From contig JAUPFV010000001.1 of NCBI GenBank assembly GCA_036936605.1, positions 211,899,138-211,963,137 on the forward strand: a stretch of DNA of 64,000 nucleotides. The letters run 5' to 3'. Position numbers and translations under genes: made by a program. The notes beneath the pieces were generated by a model. It searched no databases. It was given only the letters and a program-made list of their open reading frames with translations, and had not been told where the DNA came from. Origin of the DNA: Limnanthes douglasii subsp. nivea. Lineage: Eukaryota > Streptophyta > Magnoliopsida > Brassicales > Limnanthaceae. Below are positions 23,459-34,688 of this stretch, piece by piece (positions within the stretch are counted from its first letter, which is position 1; each line of letters opens with the position of its first letter).

Positions 23459-24284
23459 TTATATTGGTTAATACCCTCTAGTTGTTGGGTGTATGTTGAT
23501 GTGGGTATATTTTATACTATTGAGAACACTCAAAGATTTTATAATGGACTGGAATTTTAATACTCCATTCTATTTTCACTTATGAGAAGTATACCCTCAT
23601 AATAATTATGTTGGGAGGGTAATATTTTTATGACCAAATATGAATTTAAACGCCTATGTAGTATTCGATTTAAATCACACGATTCGTTCTTCCTTATCTT
23701 TATCATCAAAATATATAAAAGAAATAATGATACAAAAACTAACCTTTTTTATCACGTTTATTTCATGATGAATCAATTCCATGACAATAGTTTTATTTAA
23801 ATCTTGGTTATCATCATCTTCATTTAAAGTTAACGGACTAGTAGATTTTCAAGGAAGATGAAAAAGATGATCAATGATGATGGTGAAAAAACCATAAATA
23901 GATGACCATCTTATGATCTTCCATATGCCTAAATTGACCACTTCGTTGATCATTATGAAAATCCGACGGTTTATTTTCATCATTTTATTCTCGTGTTGTT
24001 AATATTTCTCCTAGAGGACGAATAAAATTTGATTATTGGTAGTTAGTATAGGAAAACTCCATCTAAATATAATCACCTAGTTCATTTTACAGTTTTGTAT
24101 TTATTGTATTTAACTGATTGAGTTAAGAGTGAAAGAATAAAAAATTATACTCGATTGCGTAATAAATGACAGTGGAATATTTGACGATGGATGAGGTAGG
24201 TTTTGTTTTCGCAACATAATTCGAAAGATGGAAGTTAGAGAAAGAAGTTGCAGAAAGTGAGAATGTAAAAGGTGAAAGTAAAAA

Positions 24285-24288
<4 letters not shown>
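23459..24288. other. AT-rich spacer
   Basis: No gene recognised. GAT/ATC-rich sequence (near 23805-23885) could form weak hairpins. Confidence 0.5.

Positions 24289-24342
<54 letters not shown>
24289..24342. repeat. (TA)n microsatellite, 27 steps
   Basis: A pure AT dinucleotide tract of 54 bases. The same tract in unit 2 is 70 bases (55784-55853). It is the only length difference found between the two units. Confidence 0.98.
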
Positions 24343-24347
<5 letters not shown>

Positions 24348-24385
24348 GGACGAAAGAATAACAACACTATTTCATCCAAAACTAA

Positions 24386-24697
24386 AAAGAGAGACCTAAA
24401 TCAAGCATAGCAGTTAACAGAAGTAAGTGTTATATCAAGTATCCACCTTTGTACAGAGTTTCCATTGAAGGCAGCAACTCTGAAAGTGAAGAGCCATTCA
24501 ACAAAGACACTGACTTGAGCTCTTCACTTATGGTTAAGTCTAAACGCAAAGGAAATCAGCATTTCGGGTTCAAGAGTGAAAGCATGGGCCAAGATGTACT
24601 AGACTCAAGTCACACACTAAAGCCCTACGACGATAAGTCTCCATGTGTTATTCCTATAGCCAAACATCCCCTTAGATTTGTGAATAGAACTGAATAA
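24386..24697 (+). CDS. Unrecognised reading frame, possible captured last exon
   Basis: A 103-codon frame open from 24386 to a TAA at 24695-24697, with no internal ATG near its start. Composition looks protein-like: Ser/Glu/Lys-rich, with IEGSNSESEEPFNKDTD and VKSKRKGNQHFGFKSES. There are no membrane segments, zinc sites or known motifs. It ends just before an inverted repeat (24697-24726) and the copia primer-site fragment, so it may be an exon trapped beside, or carried by, a retroelement. Both units carry it unchanged. With no start codon and no recognised family, expression is uncertain. Confidence 0.35.
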   Translation, partial: KERPKSSIAVNRSKCYIKYPPLYRVSIEGSNSESEEPFNKDTDLSSSLMVKSKRKGNQHFGFKSESMGQDVLDSSHTLKPYDDKSPCVIPIAKHPLRFVNRTE

Positions 24698-24726
24698 CAA
24701 ACTATGGAATATTACATAGTTTGTTA
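24697..24726. repeat. Perfect 11-base inverted repeat
   Basis: aacaaactatg and catagtttgtt flank an 8-base loop. It lies directly after the stop of the preceding reading frame and may be the start of a short LTR or a transcript-end hairpin. Confidence 0.6.
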
Positions 24727-24824
24727 CACCATCTACTTGTATATATTTATATAAGAAACATTGTAAAACATTAATAAAAAATATACAAAAATTAAAAACT
24801 CTCACTCTTTTCTTGATTTCTACT

Positions 24825-25062
24825 TAGTATCAAAGCCATTCTGAGCCTTCAAATGGTGAACTCCATTGATTCTCCATCTCTGTCTTCAGAATCTATATGA
24901 TCTATCTTTCTTAACACTCCTTATGGTGCTCCAATGAATGTGCACCTATATTCAATCAACAATGCAAACAACATCAGGCTTGATAGGAGTAACTATCTCT
25001 TGTGGAAAACAGTAGTGTTACCTATGATCAAAGGTAACAAATTAGGAGGCTATATTCCAGTG
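24825..25062 (+). pseudogene. Second copia copy: primer site and gag start only
   Basis: The primer-site remnant TAGTATCAAAGC (24825-24836) follows an LTR-like end (ctctcactcttttcttgatt..tact). A gag start ATG at 24853 (MVNSIDSPSLSSES) stops at a TGA (24898-24900). The frame resumes as NNANNIRLDRSNYLLWKT and MIKGNKLGGYI, closely like the gag at 9964. Homology ends near 25062, where the tandem array begins, so the element was truncated or replaced by the array. It lies on the opposite strand to the full copia element. Confidence 0.85.
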
Positions 25063-25735
25063 TTACCTCCGAGTTGTTTTAACTCTATTTCCTGTTACTT
25101 GTTTCATCTCTATTATCAGAGAATTTTAGGCTAATCTATTTCGTGGGGGTTGTTCCAACTCTATTTTCCTGAGAGTTGTACAAATTATATTGCCTGATAG
25201 TTGTTCAATTCTCTTTCCTGAGAGTTGTTTCACTATATTTTCCTAAGAGTTGTATGTAATCCTAGTACTATTGCCTGAGATTTGTTCCAGCTCTACTCTA
25301 TTTCTAGAGAATTTTATACAAATTTATTTCTGAGTGTTGCCTCAACTCTATTATCTGAGAATTTAAGGCTACTTTATTTTCCCGAGAGTTGTAGTCTACT
25401 CTATTTTCAGGAGAGTTGCTTCAATTCTATTATCTGAGAATTGTATACAACTATACTTCGTGAGAGTTGTCCCAACTCTATTTAGTGAGAGTTGTACCAA
25501 ATATATACTGCCTTATAGTTATTTCAATTCTCTTTCATGAGAGTTATTTCAACTCTATTTCCTGAGAATTGTATGCAATACCGGTTCTATTGCCCGAGAG
25601 TTGTTCCAGTTCTACTCTATTCCGTGTGAATTTTATGCAAATATATTTTCTGAGAGTTGTTGCAACTCCCAATATACATATTGGTTGATAATTGTAGGCT
25701 ACTCTATTGCGTGAGAGTTGTTTCAACTCGAATTA
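25062..25735. repeat. Degenerate ~26-base tandem array with ~317-base higher-order period
   Basis: About 25 diverged units resembling ctctattttcctgagagttg followed by ttncaa, each 22-35 bases. The order of variant units repeats: the series starting near 25141 (cgtgggggttgttccaac) matches unit by unit the series starting near 25459 (cgtgagagttgtcccaac), over roughly twelve units. Matching pairs include gcctgatagttgttcaatt with gccttatagttatttcaatt, and ttgttccagctctactctat with ttgttccagttctactctat. The array is not a CRISPR: the units are contiguous without unique spacers. Unit 2 differs at 25194. Confidence 0.88.
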
Positions 25736-26501
25736 CACCTCGCATCTTCATTTAACACAATTCGCATATTCTATATAAAAGAAACCAAAACATTCGCATC
25801 TCTGTCGCGAATGTCTAGACACCTAAAACTCATACTCTATATATTGTTTCACGTTCAAACCAACATCGAATAAACTAAAATCTAGTATACAACTAACTAA
25901 AAAACGATTAACACTTTATATTAACATAATACCAAACAATTTCTCAAAAAAATAAAAAAGAGAAAATAGGTCGAACTAGCTTCACTAACTCACGAACCAG
26001 TGGAATAACACATACCTCAACTCAAAAATTATTTAATAACCTCGTAATTAGTAGTTAAACACCATTTATCAGACAACAACATGTAAGGTGAGAAGAGCAG
26101 TGATTCCAAAAACACCATGTAAGATGAAAAAAGCGTGGAAACATGCGTTAGATGTATTTTATATCAAGATTACATAAATATACACACCTTAAACTAGCGG
26201 ATCACCTAAAAATGTGGATTCTTGGTGGATCACGGTGGTTCTTGATGGGTTTTTGTTAGCCGTAGGGTTGGGTAGATAGAAAGCGACTTCAAATTTTCTA
26301 ATCTTTCAAAGATAGAAAAGGGGGAAGAAAACATAAAATTTTCCTTATATAGTTGGTAGAAAGTGGTATGGGTATTAAAAAAATATTGGGTATTAAGTGT
26401 GAGTATGGTACTTTAGATGGGTATTAAGTGGTAATAAAAAGGTAACTTGAGTATTAGATGCCGCTATAATAGTTTAGTAGGTACTTTAGGTGCAATTTCC
26501 C
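25736..26501. other. AT-rich spacer
   Basis: No gene recognised. Short gggtatta-type motifs recur near 26360-26440. Confidence 0.5.
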
Positions 26502-26618
26502 TTGATTAAATGCATAAGACATTTTTTCTTGATGCAACCCGCAGCTGCTACTGAGTAGTGTCATATGTGCGAATAAACTTGTACGCGACATTCTTTTTCC
26601 AAAACCTTTTACTAGTAG
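26502..26618. repeat. Dispersed repeat, copy B
   Basis: Relative of 4471-4605. On the minus strand it sits in a 67-codon open frame (26454-26657) containing VKGFGKRMSRTSLFAHMTLL. I do not recognise the family. Confidence 0.6.
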
Positions 26619-26994
26619 TTGAATTGTTTGAGGTTCAAACTCTTTCGGTAGATACATGCCTATTGTCTCTTTAAATTAACCATGTAGGAAGGGAGTAGTA
26701 ACATATATTTAATCTAACTCAAGATAAAATCTAGCAACAATTAACAACACAACCCTAATGGAGATTTTTTCACAACCGACTAGATTATTTGATTGAAATC
26801 AATACCTTTATTTTACGTAAATCCTTTATGAATGAACCTAACCTTTTATTCATGTAATGTATCAACAAGAATATATGGCTTCATTTTGAATATATATATT
26901 TACATCAAACAAGATTTTGACTCTTCGAGTGCTTCAGAAGAATCGAGTTGTTCAACTTCGTGAGAGATCCCAGTTTTTCTTTCATCGTTGTAAG
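26619..26994. other. AT-rich spacer
   Basis: No gene or RNA recognised. Confidence 0.5.
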
Positions 26995-27003
26995 ACATTT
27001 ATA

Positions 27004-27320
27004 TTAATTATTACTCTTGATAACATCATGATATCTCTCGGGTTCAAGAACATATCCTTTCATTTCACCTGATATAGAATAATCAGTTACATTAACAAAA
27101 CCATACATGTGCAGCTGTTTGCTTAATCTTTGTACTTTATCCCTCGTCAGTTGATAGATGTCACGTTCATATTGCTCTCCTATTTGATCATCCAAATGAC
27201 CTGGCAAAACATACCCTCAGTATGGTTTGGACTCATGCAGTGGTTGAACTTGCTTTGTAAGACCCAAAACCAAAACTAGACTCAAAATATTCTTTAGCTA
27301 AAGGATTACTGGCTGCACTT
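27004..27320 (-). pseudogene. Unrecognised conserved-looking reading frame, interrupted in unit 1
   Basis: The minus strand reads PGHLDDQIGEQYERDIYQL, DKVQRLSKQLHMYGFVNVTD and YVLEPERYHDVIKSNN, then stops. Composition is balanced and unlike the low-complexity shadow frames around it, so it is plausibly a real exon or an old gene piece. I do not recognise the family. In unit 1 a TGA (A at 27219) cuts the frame to 67 codons from the next ATG. Unit 2 has CGA (Arg) there and stays open for 93 codons. An overlapping frame further upstream (27320-27245) also looks protein-like (SNPLAKEYFESSFGFGSYK), which suggests a frameshift at the join. Confidence 0.4.
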
Positions 27321-27676
27321 TCAAGAGAAGATCAATCATCAACTTTGATAAGAACATAAATTATGAGGGACCTAAAGTAATAAAATTAAGGTTGTTTGAA
27401 GAGAATTGTAAACTTAAGATAGGAAATCAATATTTTTTATAAATATAAAGAACCATAAATGAATTTACCCTTTTAATGTAACTAATGTTGTTCAAGTTTT
27501 CTTGCATATCCATAAATAGGCCAAAAGACATTTAATAAAGCTCTTGATTTTTACTGATCAAAGCTAAGATACTATTTTACTTATCTCTCTAAGAACTACT
27601 ATATTGTAATTCTTCCTTAAACAATCTTTTTTTTCTTTGAAACATAGAACCGACTGAATCAAATAAATTAAATATT
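27321..27676. other. AT-rich spacer
   Basis: Nothing recognised. Confidence 0.5.
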
Positions 27677-28240
27677 TTAACACATAACAAACTTCACATC
27701 TCTTGTCGACAGTAATAGGTTGAGTCTCCAAAACAACTTTAAATGGTATGTCAACTTCATTAAAACCATATCTCTACTTATTAAAACGCTTCTGAATTCT
27801 AGGTTTAAGGAAACACAACCTAACCCTTTTACTCTTTCCGGATAACCGAAGAACAAATATTTGAATGATTTTTCCGCAACTTTATCATTCTTTACATTTG
27901 CGTAAGTATCACATCCAGACACTCTCGAATGCTCTTACGTAGTTTTGTTTCTAGTACATGCCTATTGAGGTGAAGAAACTTAAGTGCCATCGGTACACTC
28001 ATGCTAATAAAATAGGTGGATCAATTTTTACGATTTCTACCTAGAACCTTGGACACGTTCCAACTTTATGTAGAATACATGTAACTTATTCCACCATACT
28101 TTGATTTATTATCTCAACAACCCCGTTCTATTGGGGAGTCCCCCTTATAGTTCAATGTCTGTCTAGTAATACAAACCTTTTGTTCATATATTAGTATGAA
28201 GTTTTTTCACCACTTTCTAAATTTGATTCTTTACTAAAGT
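27677..28240 (-). pseudogene. Copia integrase C-terminal relic
   Basis: The frame 27677-27922 reads SGCDTYANVKNDK, FKYLFFGYPERVKGLG and SVLISRDMVLMK. These match the copia pattern VFGCxAYxHxxxxKLxxxxxxxxFxGYxxxxKGYRL..ISRDVxFxE just after the integrase core. To the right (28140-28060), in other frames, NGVVEIINQSM resembles the integrase Glu motif (NGVAERxNRTL). It is broken by stops and shifts, and is a different copia lineage from the element at 5120-10494, whose equivalent reads GYSPHYKGYICL. Confidence 0.82.
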
Positions 28241-30238
28241 CTATAAATTCACAACGGCATGAAATTCATCATATCTAGTCTTTAGACGTAGAACCCATGT
28301 TGTGCTATAATAGTTATTAATTAGCGACATAAAGTACCTTACACACCTATGGTGTTTGAGCACGTAATGTCTAATCATATCACTCACGCATTACGTAGAA
28401 ATAGATTATTTTGTTTATATGTTTGTAGAAAACCTAATTCTTCATGAAACGTTCAAGATCAAACTCCATTAATCAATAACTAAAATAACTCCTACTTCAT
28501 TAATATTATAATCTTTATAAATAACAGATCATAATTAATATAGGAGACCCAAATAATATAGGGAATCTGATTAATATATGAATACAATAATAGATGATCT
28601 AACTAATATATTGCTTGGACCCATCACGGGTGTGACGATCCAACTTGTTTTGGACCTTCCACTTCCAGACAAACTGATTTGGCTCATCACATATTTTATT
28701 CGATCAAATTCTTACCATTGTTCGACAAATTGTCTCAATTTTTTGGATCATTATATTTCTTTACAACTAAGTCGCGAAACAATAAAAAAATCAATAGTTC
28801 TTATTTATACATATCACGAAAATATCACACTTATGTAATACTATGACAATATTTTTATTGACGAATTACTTCTAACAGTCTACACCTAACATTAATGTAC
28901 ATGATATTATGATCTCTTTTGCTATTATATGCACTTATGTCGTGATTGTTAAATTTTAACGGTAAATCTCAAAACAAAATATGTGTAACCCGTTCAAATT
29001 CAATGTTGATTATATTTTTGTCTTCTGTAAGTGTGTTTATTTTGATCCGGTTCTGTTGTCCGAAGTAAAAATTTATTGGTTTTTATTTACTCATGATCAT
29101 GGATAATTAAGATTCGTAGCCGTGCAACACAATAACAATTTAGATGTGCAATTAGAGATATTATCAAGTGTATCTTATAATTTGGGATATAAAATATTAT
29201 CACTAATATTTATAAAATATTAAGGGTTGAAACTTTTATCATATTATCCAACAATTTTGGTTATATATAACCGTATAATGTATATACAAGATTTTGGTAG
29301 AGTTCCATAATATTAAATAATGTTATAATTTTTTTAGGACATTAACAAATATTTGTGGTAGGACATTAATATTCAATATTATGAACAATGTTAATAAGCA
29401 CTTCTTCTTTTTTTCGGAGAGAATTCACTACTCAGAGTGCAATGAATGTGCACATGATAAATCGTCTGACGCAATGCCTACAAACCAACGCTAGAACATA
29501 AACCTAACAAGATAACAGATTCAGCCAAGAAAACGTATCTGGAAGGACTCAAACACATACCTTTTTATCACAAACATACCTTACTCAACACTTCCAAAAT
29601 TTTAAATACAATACAACGTTATATCAAATATTTTGTTTATTTAGTCTCGCATCAATATTATTTTATTATACATAGTGTTGAAAAATTGTTTAAATTTATT
29701 TAACAGTTAAATTTAATTTTTTATCAAATAAATATTATTTATATGAATAATTATATATTTATTTTTCACATTAGTAAAATATTACTTATATATAAATCTG
29801 AAAAGTTAGGTATTTAAAATAGTGGCAGCATTTTGTTGGTATATATAACAATTATTGGCTCATTTCAATTTATAATAACCTAAAATTGGTCGATCTTTTA
29901 AAAAATAACCATTCAGTATTTATCGGTATATTATGATAATAAATATTATATTGATTTTATAAACAACGAACTAATTTGATACATCACAATTCTAATATTC
30001 TAATATAAGAATAATATTATATTTGTACCAAAAGAGATTATAACATAAGTTTAAAATTTTAGGAAAACATGGCCAATATGTATGTTGATACATTAAAGAA
30101 GATGCTACCAAAATATTTTAATTAACATGTTAGAAAATATATATTATTTTTTATTAACATGGAGATATAAAGCATTTTATAGAAACAATTTTCTAAAATA
30201 CCAAATAAAAACACCTATATCATAATAACATAATAAAT
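28241..30238. other. AT-rich stretch without recognised genes
   Basis: The open frame 28578-28838 (plus) shows no domain. The sequence is otherwise simple AT-rich. No tRNA or LTR ends seen. Confidence 0.5.
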
Positions 30239-30259
30239 CTAAATTTTAGTTTTGGTTAA

Positions 30260-31201
30260 CATAATTGCATCTGTTTTGTTGTGTTTGTTTTTTCCTCCTC
30301 CAAGAGTAAATAAATATTTAACGTGAACAGTATAATCAAATGTTTTAATTTTTTTTACTAGAATGGTTTGTTGGATTTGTCCTCGACCATGTTTCAAAAT
30401 TTCAAAATGTTTTGATAGCGAGATCATTTACTGCTAATTCACGGTCGTTGTCTGTCGTAATCATCTCACCATTTTTCCAAAATGATAAAAAGTTTTTTCC
30501 ATACATGTTTTCTAAACCAACTGGTTGTCTTGTCCAAGAAGTTTTAACATCTAGATTTTTTAATTTTCATATGTCATAACAAAGATTTGGATCTTTCACA
30601 CTTGCAACCGCACAAAGACATTCAAGAGATGAATATAGTTGACATTCATATTCATCGATATCCGCACTTGTCACCTTATATGTCTCATTAGTCATATCAA
30701 AATACAGTATGTAACATGGTTCAGAATGACCTTTTTGACTTTTCGAATAGAATACTCGCATGTTTGCAGTGTCCCCATAATATATTTTCCTTAACACATT
30801 TCTTAATCACAAACCCACCTTCAATAAATCTATAATCATGTACGCATTGGACAATCTTAAATTCATTAGTTTTAGTATCACAACCAATGTAATTTTTTTA
30901 TTTCGACAGACTAAAAATCTTGTTTTCTCGAGTCGTCGGATTCCACATCTAACTTCTCCATATAGTCTAAAACAAAGACATCCATACAATGCCCTTTAAA
31001 ATTTCAGCTGTACTTGGAAGCATGCGGGAGTAAAATATTCTCTTTTGCTTTCATTTTCATATTATTTTTTAAAATTTTATAAAATAATAATAAAATATCG
31101 AATGGACCTTCATTAATGTCGTAAAAAGTATTTTCACGAAAGTAAAGAATATTTGAATTATCAAAATTGTCTCCATCCAAAGTTATCAAAATTGTCTCCA
31201 T
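30260..31201 (-). pseudogene. F-box-associated (FBA) domain pseudogene
   Basis: Motifs of the plant FBA domain appear in order on the minus strand but in alternating frames: YGCLCFRLYGEVRC (near 30990-30950); WNPTTRENKIFSLS (30945-30905); a CDTKTNEFKIVQCV stretch (the GYDxxTxDYKVVR motif); CYILYFDMTNETYKV (about 30710-30665); SSLECLCAVAS; VKTSWTRQ (about 30545); FWKNGEM (about 30482-30462); and a C-terminal FDYTVHVKYLFTLGGG (about 30340-30297). FBA proteins are substrate receptors of SCF ubiquitin ligases. I see no F-box at the N-terminal side (31004-31201 is open but unrecognised). At least three frameshifts or stops make it non-functional. Both units share them. Confidence 0.82.
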
Positions 31202-31388
31202 CCATATTTATAGAAAATAAACAAATAAAGGTATAACTCTAATGACTCGTGCTATGTGTGTAATTGTTTTTTATAATAAGGTCTTATAACAAATTATGAC
31301 TTTAGATATTATTTAGTATTATAACTAAAATGTGTATGAGGCTATAAATTTCCAATAAGATATATAGAATAATTAAAAAAATTTGGTT

Positions 31389-31495
31389 AGTGGGCCTTAG
31401 TTTGGTTAATTCTAATAAGTGTATCTAGAATATTAGATACAGTGTTAGTATCAAAAATATTATACACTTATTGGAATTATGAAAATATTTTGTAT
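31389..31495. repeat. Hairpin and short dispersed repeat at the right of the unit
   Basis: An 18-base inverted repeat (31407-31424 and 31462-31479; 17 of 18 pair) encloses a smaller one (gtatcta and tagatac, 31421-31440). The left arm lies in a gtgggcctt..taattctaataagtg motif also found at 3857-3888. The right side starts the dispersed repeat 31457-31541 that runs into the next unit and has an inverted relative at 2152-2236. Confidence 0.7.
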
Positions 31496-32102
31496 GTAAC
31501 AAGAATTTTGATATATTTGATGTACCTCTTAAGAACTCACCCAAATTTTAATTATGGTCTCAATATATCTCTTTATTATCTAAAAAAATATCATAATTTT
31601 TTGAGATATTCTAAAATACACTTATTGTTTTTTAGCATCATGAAATTATAAGTGACATCACGCATGTTATTTGCAATTCGTTAAGAAATAAATAACTAAA
31701 AAAAATAACATAAGAAAGAATTTAATATTCAAAAATATATATTATATTATAGTTCCTAAAATTGGATAATGTAGATTGTGATTTCCTTAATAAAATATTT
31801 CAATACGGTTAGAATAAAAAAGGATTTTTAAAATAATTAATTATAATATTAAATAATGTTTACAAAATAGAACGCAAAAAGTTTTATTTACAAAATAATC
31901 TTACCGACACTCATGTTTGTATTTTTTCATATTTTGCTTATTACATAATATTTCTTTTCGTAAATTGTAGGTAGTATTCTGAATTACGTTTGGGTTAAAA
32001 TCACTGTTTTTGTAAAAATATAAAGATTTATCAAACCAACATTTTAGACCAAACTAAGAGTTTTTGTATCTTTTATATAAAAATTTACAATATGACTAGA
32101 AC

Positions 32103-33553
32103 TAGTGGCGTAGCCAGGATCGAAACATAGTGGTGTCCTGGATTTTTTGATTATTATCAAATAAATTAAAATAAGATACAAAAGTTATAACAAACATGAT
32201 TTATATTGAAATCTCAAATATTAAGTTTTTATTGCTATAATATACATTACACAAGTAACTCAAATGTGATTAAAAAATGTAAAATAAAAACATAAATCTG
32301 AGTTAATTTTACTTGTATATTTCTCTTATTCATAGTTTAAAATTGTTGAAGGGTAGTTATGATACTAATCGTGCCACAAATATTACCAAACAATCATTAA
32401 GCTATTGATCGCTCATTCTATTTTTCAACTCCTTCACATAATTCAAACCCGAGAAAACTCGTCCAACACTCGTCGTTGCTACAAGTAAAAACAAAGCCAA
32501 AAATGGACAAAGTTATTATGTTTAATATATTATAAGTAACTTCGATATAAGGATATTTCTCCTTACAAGGTTGTGTTAGACCCCTTAAAAGGTAAACTCT
32601 TCTTACCGAGTCTTGAAGATCTGGATGAAAGCTAGAGATTCGATCTCTTTTCCCTGGATCAGCCTCCAAATGTTCCCAATTTGAAGATTGTGCTTCAACT
32701 TCAAGTTATGGATTATTGACCACCAAAACCTGTGCTTCTAGAATATCAAGTTAATCTTGTGTCCCTCTACGGTTAACTTCACTGATTAAATTAAAGATAT
32801 TCGTATTTTCTTTTCTAAATTTACTTATTTTGAAATATCTATGCATCCTATAATGACAAACATAAAAACTAAATCAATAATAAAATTTAAACTTAGCAAA
32901 GCAAAATAAAAATTAGGATTTATAGAGGTTCCATTTGCTTTGAAATTTAACTCTACGGCTCTCTATCTTAAGAAAAAATATAGATCAACCAATGTTAATC
33001 TTTATAACTAGTGAATAGTAATATAAGACACGTAGCAAAGCTTAAATTTTTAGAATTAATAACATAGAGACACAATAAATATCTTAGTGTTTGAAGCATG
33101 TAGTTAGAGTTGTCTAATCGATAGTAAAAGAGAAATTGTTCAAAAAGATTGTATCTTATAGTTAGGGTTTTCTATAAACATCATCAAATTAATATAAATT
33201 TACATTATTTTTTAAATCAACATATCTATTTATACGAAAATCATACAGATTTATATTATAAATTCGAAAATAAATAATATATCATAAAAATTTATATCAA
33301 ATTTATATATAAATTTATATTACTTAAATATATTAGAGTTTTATATATAATAAATAATAAATTATATATTTACATTAAAATAATAAATAATAAATACATA
33401 ACTTAATTTAGACATTAAGTAGTAGCCAAGTCTCTAACCCAAGATCAGTGGGCTCATGAATTGGCTTTTTACAATCCTATTACTAAAGATATATTTTAAT
33501 TAAATCTGGTGGGTTTCTAAGACCCCACATCCACCCACCTGGCTCCGGCTCTA
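32103..33553 (-). mobile_element. hAT-like transposon, unit 2 copy
   Basis: Counterpart of 608-2058, with the same ends and deletion. No difference seen. Confidence 0.6.
32418..32669 (-). pseudogene. hAT-type transposase fragment, unit 2 copy
   Basis: 83 codons, identical to 923-1174. Confidence 0.6.
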
Positions 33554-33646
33554 GAGCTAACACATAATATCTAAACCTGTTTAGTATAAACTAATATTTA
33601 AATATTGAATACCATCTATAAATATTCATATATATTAACATTATAC

Positions 33647-33731
33647 GGTGAATTTTTAAAGGGTACATCAAATATTTCAAAATTCTTGTTAGATACATCA
33701 AACTTCCATAATTCTAATAGGTGTATAAGAT
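33647..33731 (-). repeat. Short dispersed repeat, unit 2 copy
   Basis: Counterpart of 2152-2236; inverted relative of 31457-31541 and 62968-63052. Confidence 0.65.
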
Positions 33732-33805
33732 TCTTAGAAGTACTCTATAATTAAAAAACTAAGTTTAATCACCTTATTTTTTTTCAAAATATAATTCTTA
33801 TTACC

Positions 33806-34688
33806 TCACCACCACCACCAAGAAAACGACCGCCACCGCCACGGCTGGCACCACCACCACCGGCGGTAGACCACTACGGCCGCCGCCTGTACCACCACCA
33901 CCATAAGCACCACCACCTCCACCTTCACCAACACAACCACCACCACCGGCGGCAGACCACCACGACCACCATCACCACAACCATCACCACCGGCGGCGGA
34001 CCACCACCACGACCACAATCACGGCCGCCGCCACCACCAGCATGACCACTGCCGCCGCCGGCACCACCACAACCACCACCACTACCACCACCTCGATAAC
34101 GTCCACCACCAGCGCCGCCGCCGACACCACCACAACCACTACCTCGATAACCACCATCACCGGCGACAGACCACCACGATAACCACCACCATCGCCGCTG
34201 GCACCAACACCACCACCACCAGTACCACGACCACCAGCACGACCACCAAGACTACCACCGAGACCGCCGTCGCCGCCGCCACGGCTACCACCACCACCAC
34301 CACGACTACGACGACGGCCACCACCGGCGACAGACCACCACGATCACCACCAGCACCACTACCACCACCACCACCAAGACCACCACCACCACCACCACCA
34401 CCGGCGGACGACCACCACGACCACCATCACGGCCACCACCACCCCGACCGCCGCCGCCGCCGGCACCACCACTACCACCCCCGCGATCACGACGACCACC
34501 GCCACCACGACCACTAAAACCACCACCGAGACCACCACCGTCGGTACCACCACAACCACAACCACCACTATTAGTGGCGGACCACCATGACGACCACCAC
34601 CACCACCGCCGCTACCACTGCAGTCGCCGCCACGACCACCACCACCTTCAGTTGCGGACCACCACTACCACCGCCGGCACCACCACAC
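33806..34688. repeat. CCA/CCG triplet block, unit 2 copy
   Basis: Same length as in unit 1 (no triplet gained or lost), with C at 33919 and G at 34462 where unit 1 has T and A. Equal length is notable for a repeat of this kind. Confidence 0.9.

Larger units (their letters stand above)
1..31495. repeat. Tandem macrosatellite unit 1 (31495 bases)
   Basis: The first bases of the window (gtaacaagaattttgatata) recur at 31496 and again at 63007, and everything between repeats in the same order and strand. Every recognisable element below is present in both full units with the same internal breaks. Differences from unit 2 read by eye (unit 1 base/unit 2 base, unit 1 position): 2424 T/C, 2967 A/G, 3251 G/C, 3987 G/A, 6398 G/C, 7040 C/T, 15552 A/C, 15604 A/G, 18664 G/A, 19603 A/G, 25194 C/A, 27219 A/G, plus the (TA)n tract at 24289. 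A few further differences may have been missed. The border is set only by the window start, so the biological unit may begin anywhere in this interval. Confidence 0.97.

Noticed and set aside
24110..24379. Tyr/Ile-repeat protein across the TA tract
   Set aside because: A product of the (TA)n microsatellite; its length and frame change between units.
25062..25735. CRISPR array
   Set aside because: Units are contiguous and all related, with no unique spacers, no cas genes and a eukaryotic context.
1..31495. Helitron or rolling-circle element as the repeated unit
   Set aside because: No clear TC start, CTRR end with hairpin, or Rep/helicase motif could be found, and the unit border is unknown.
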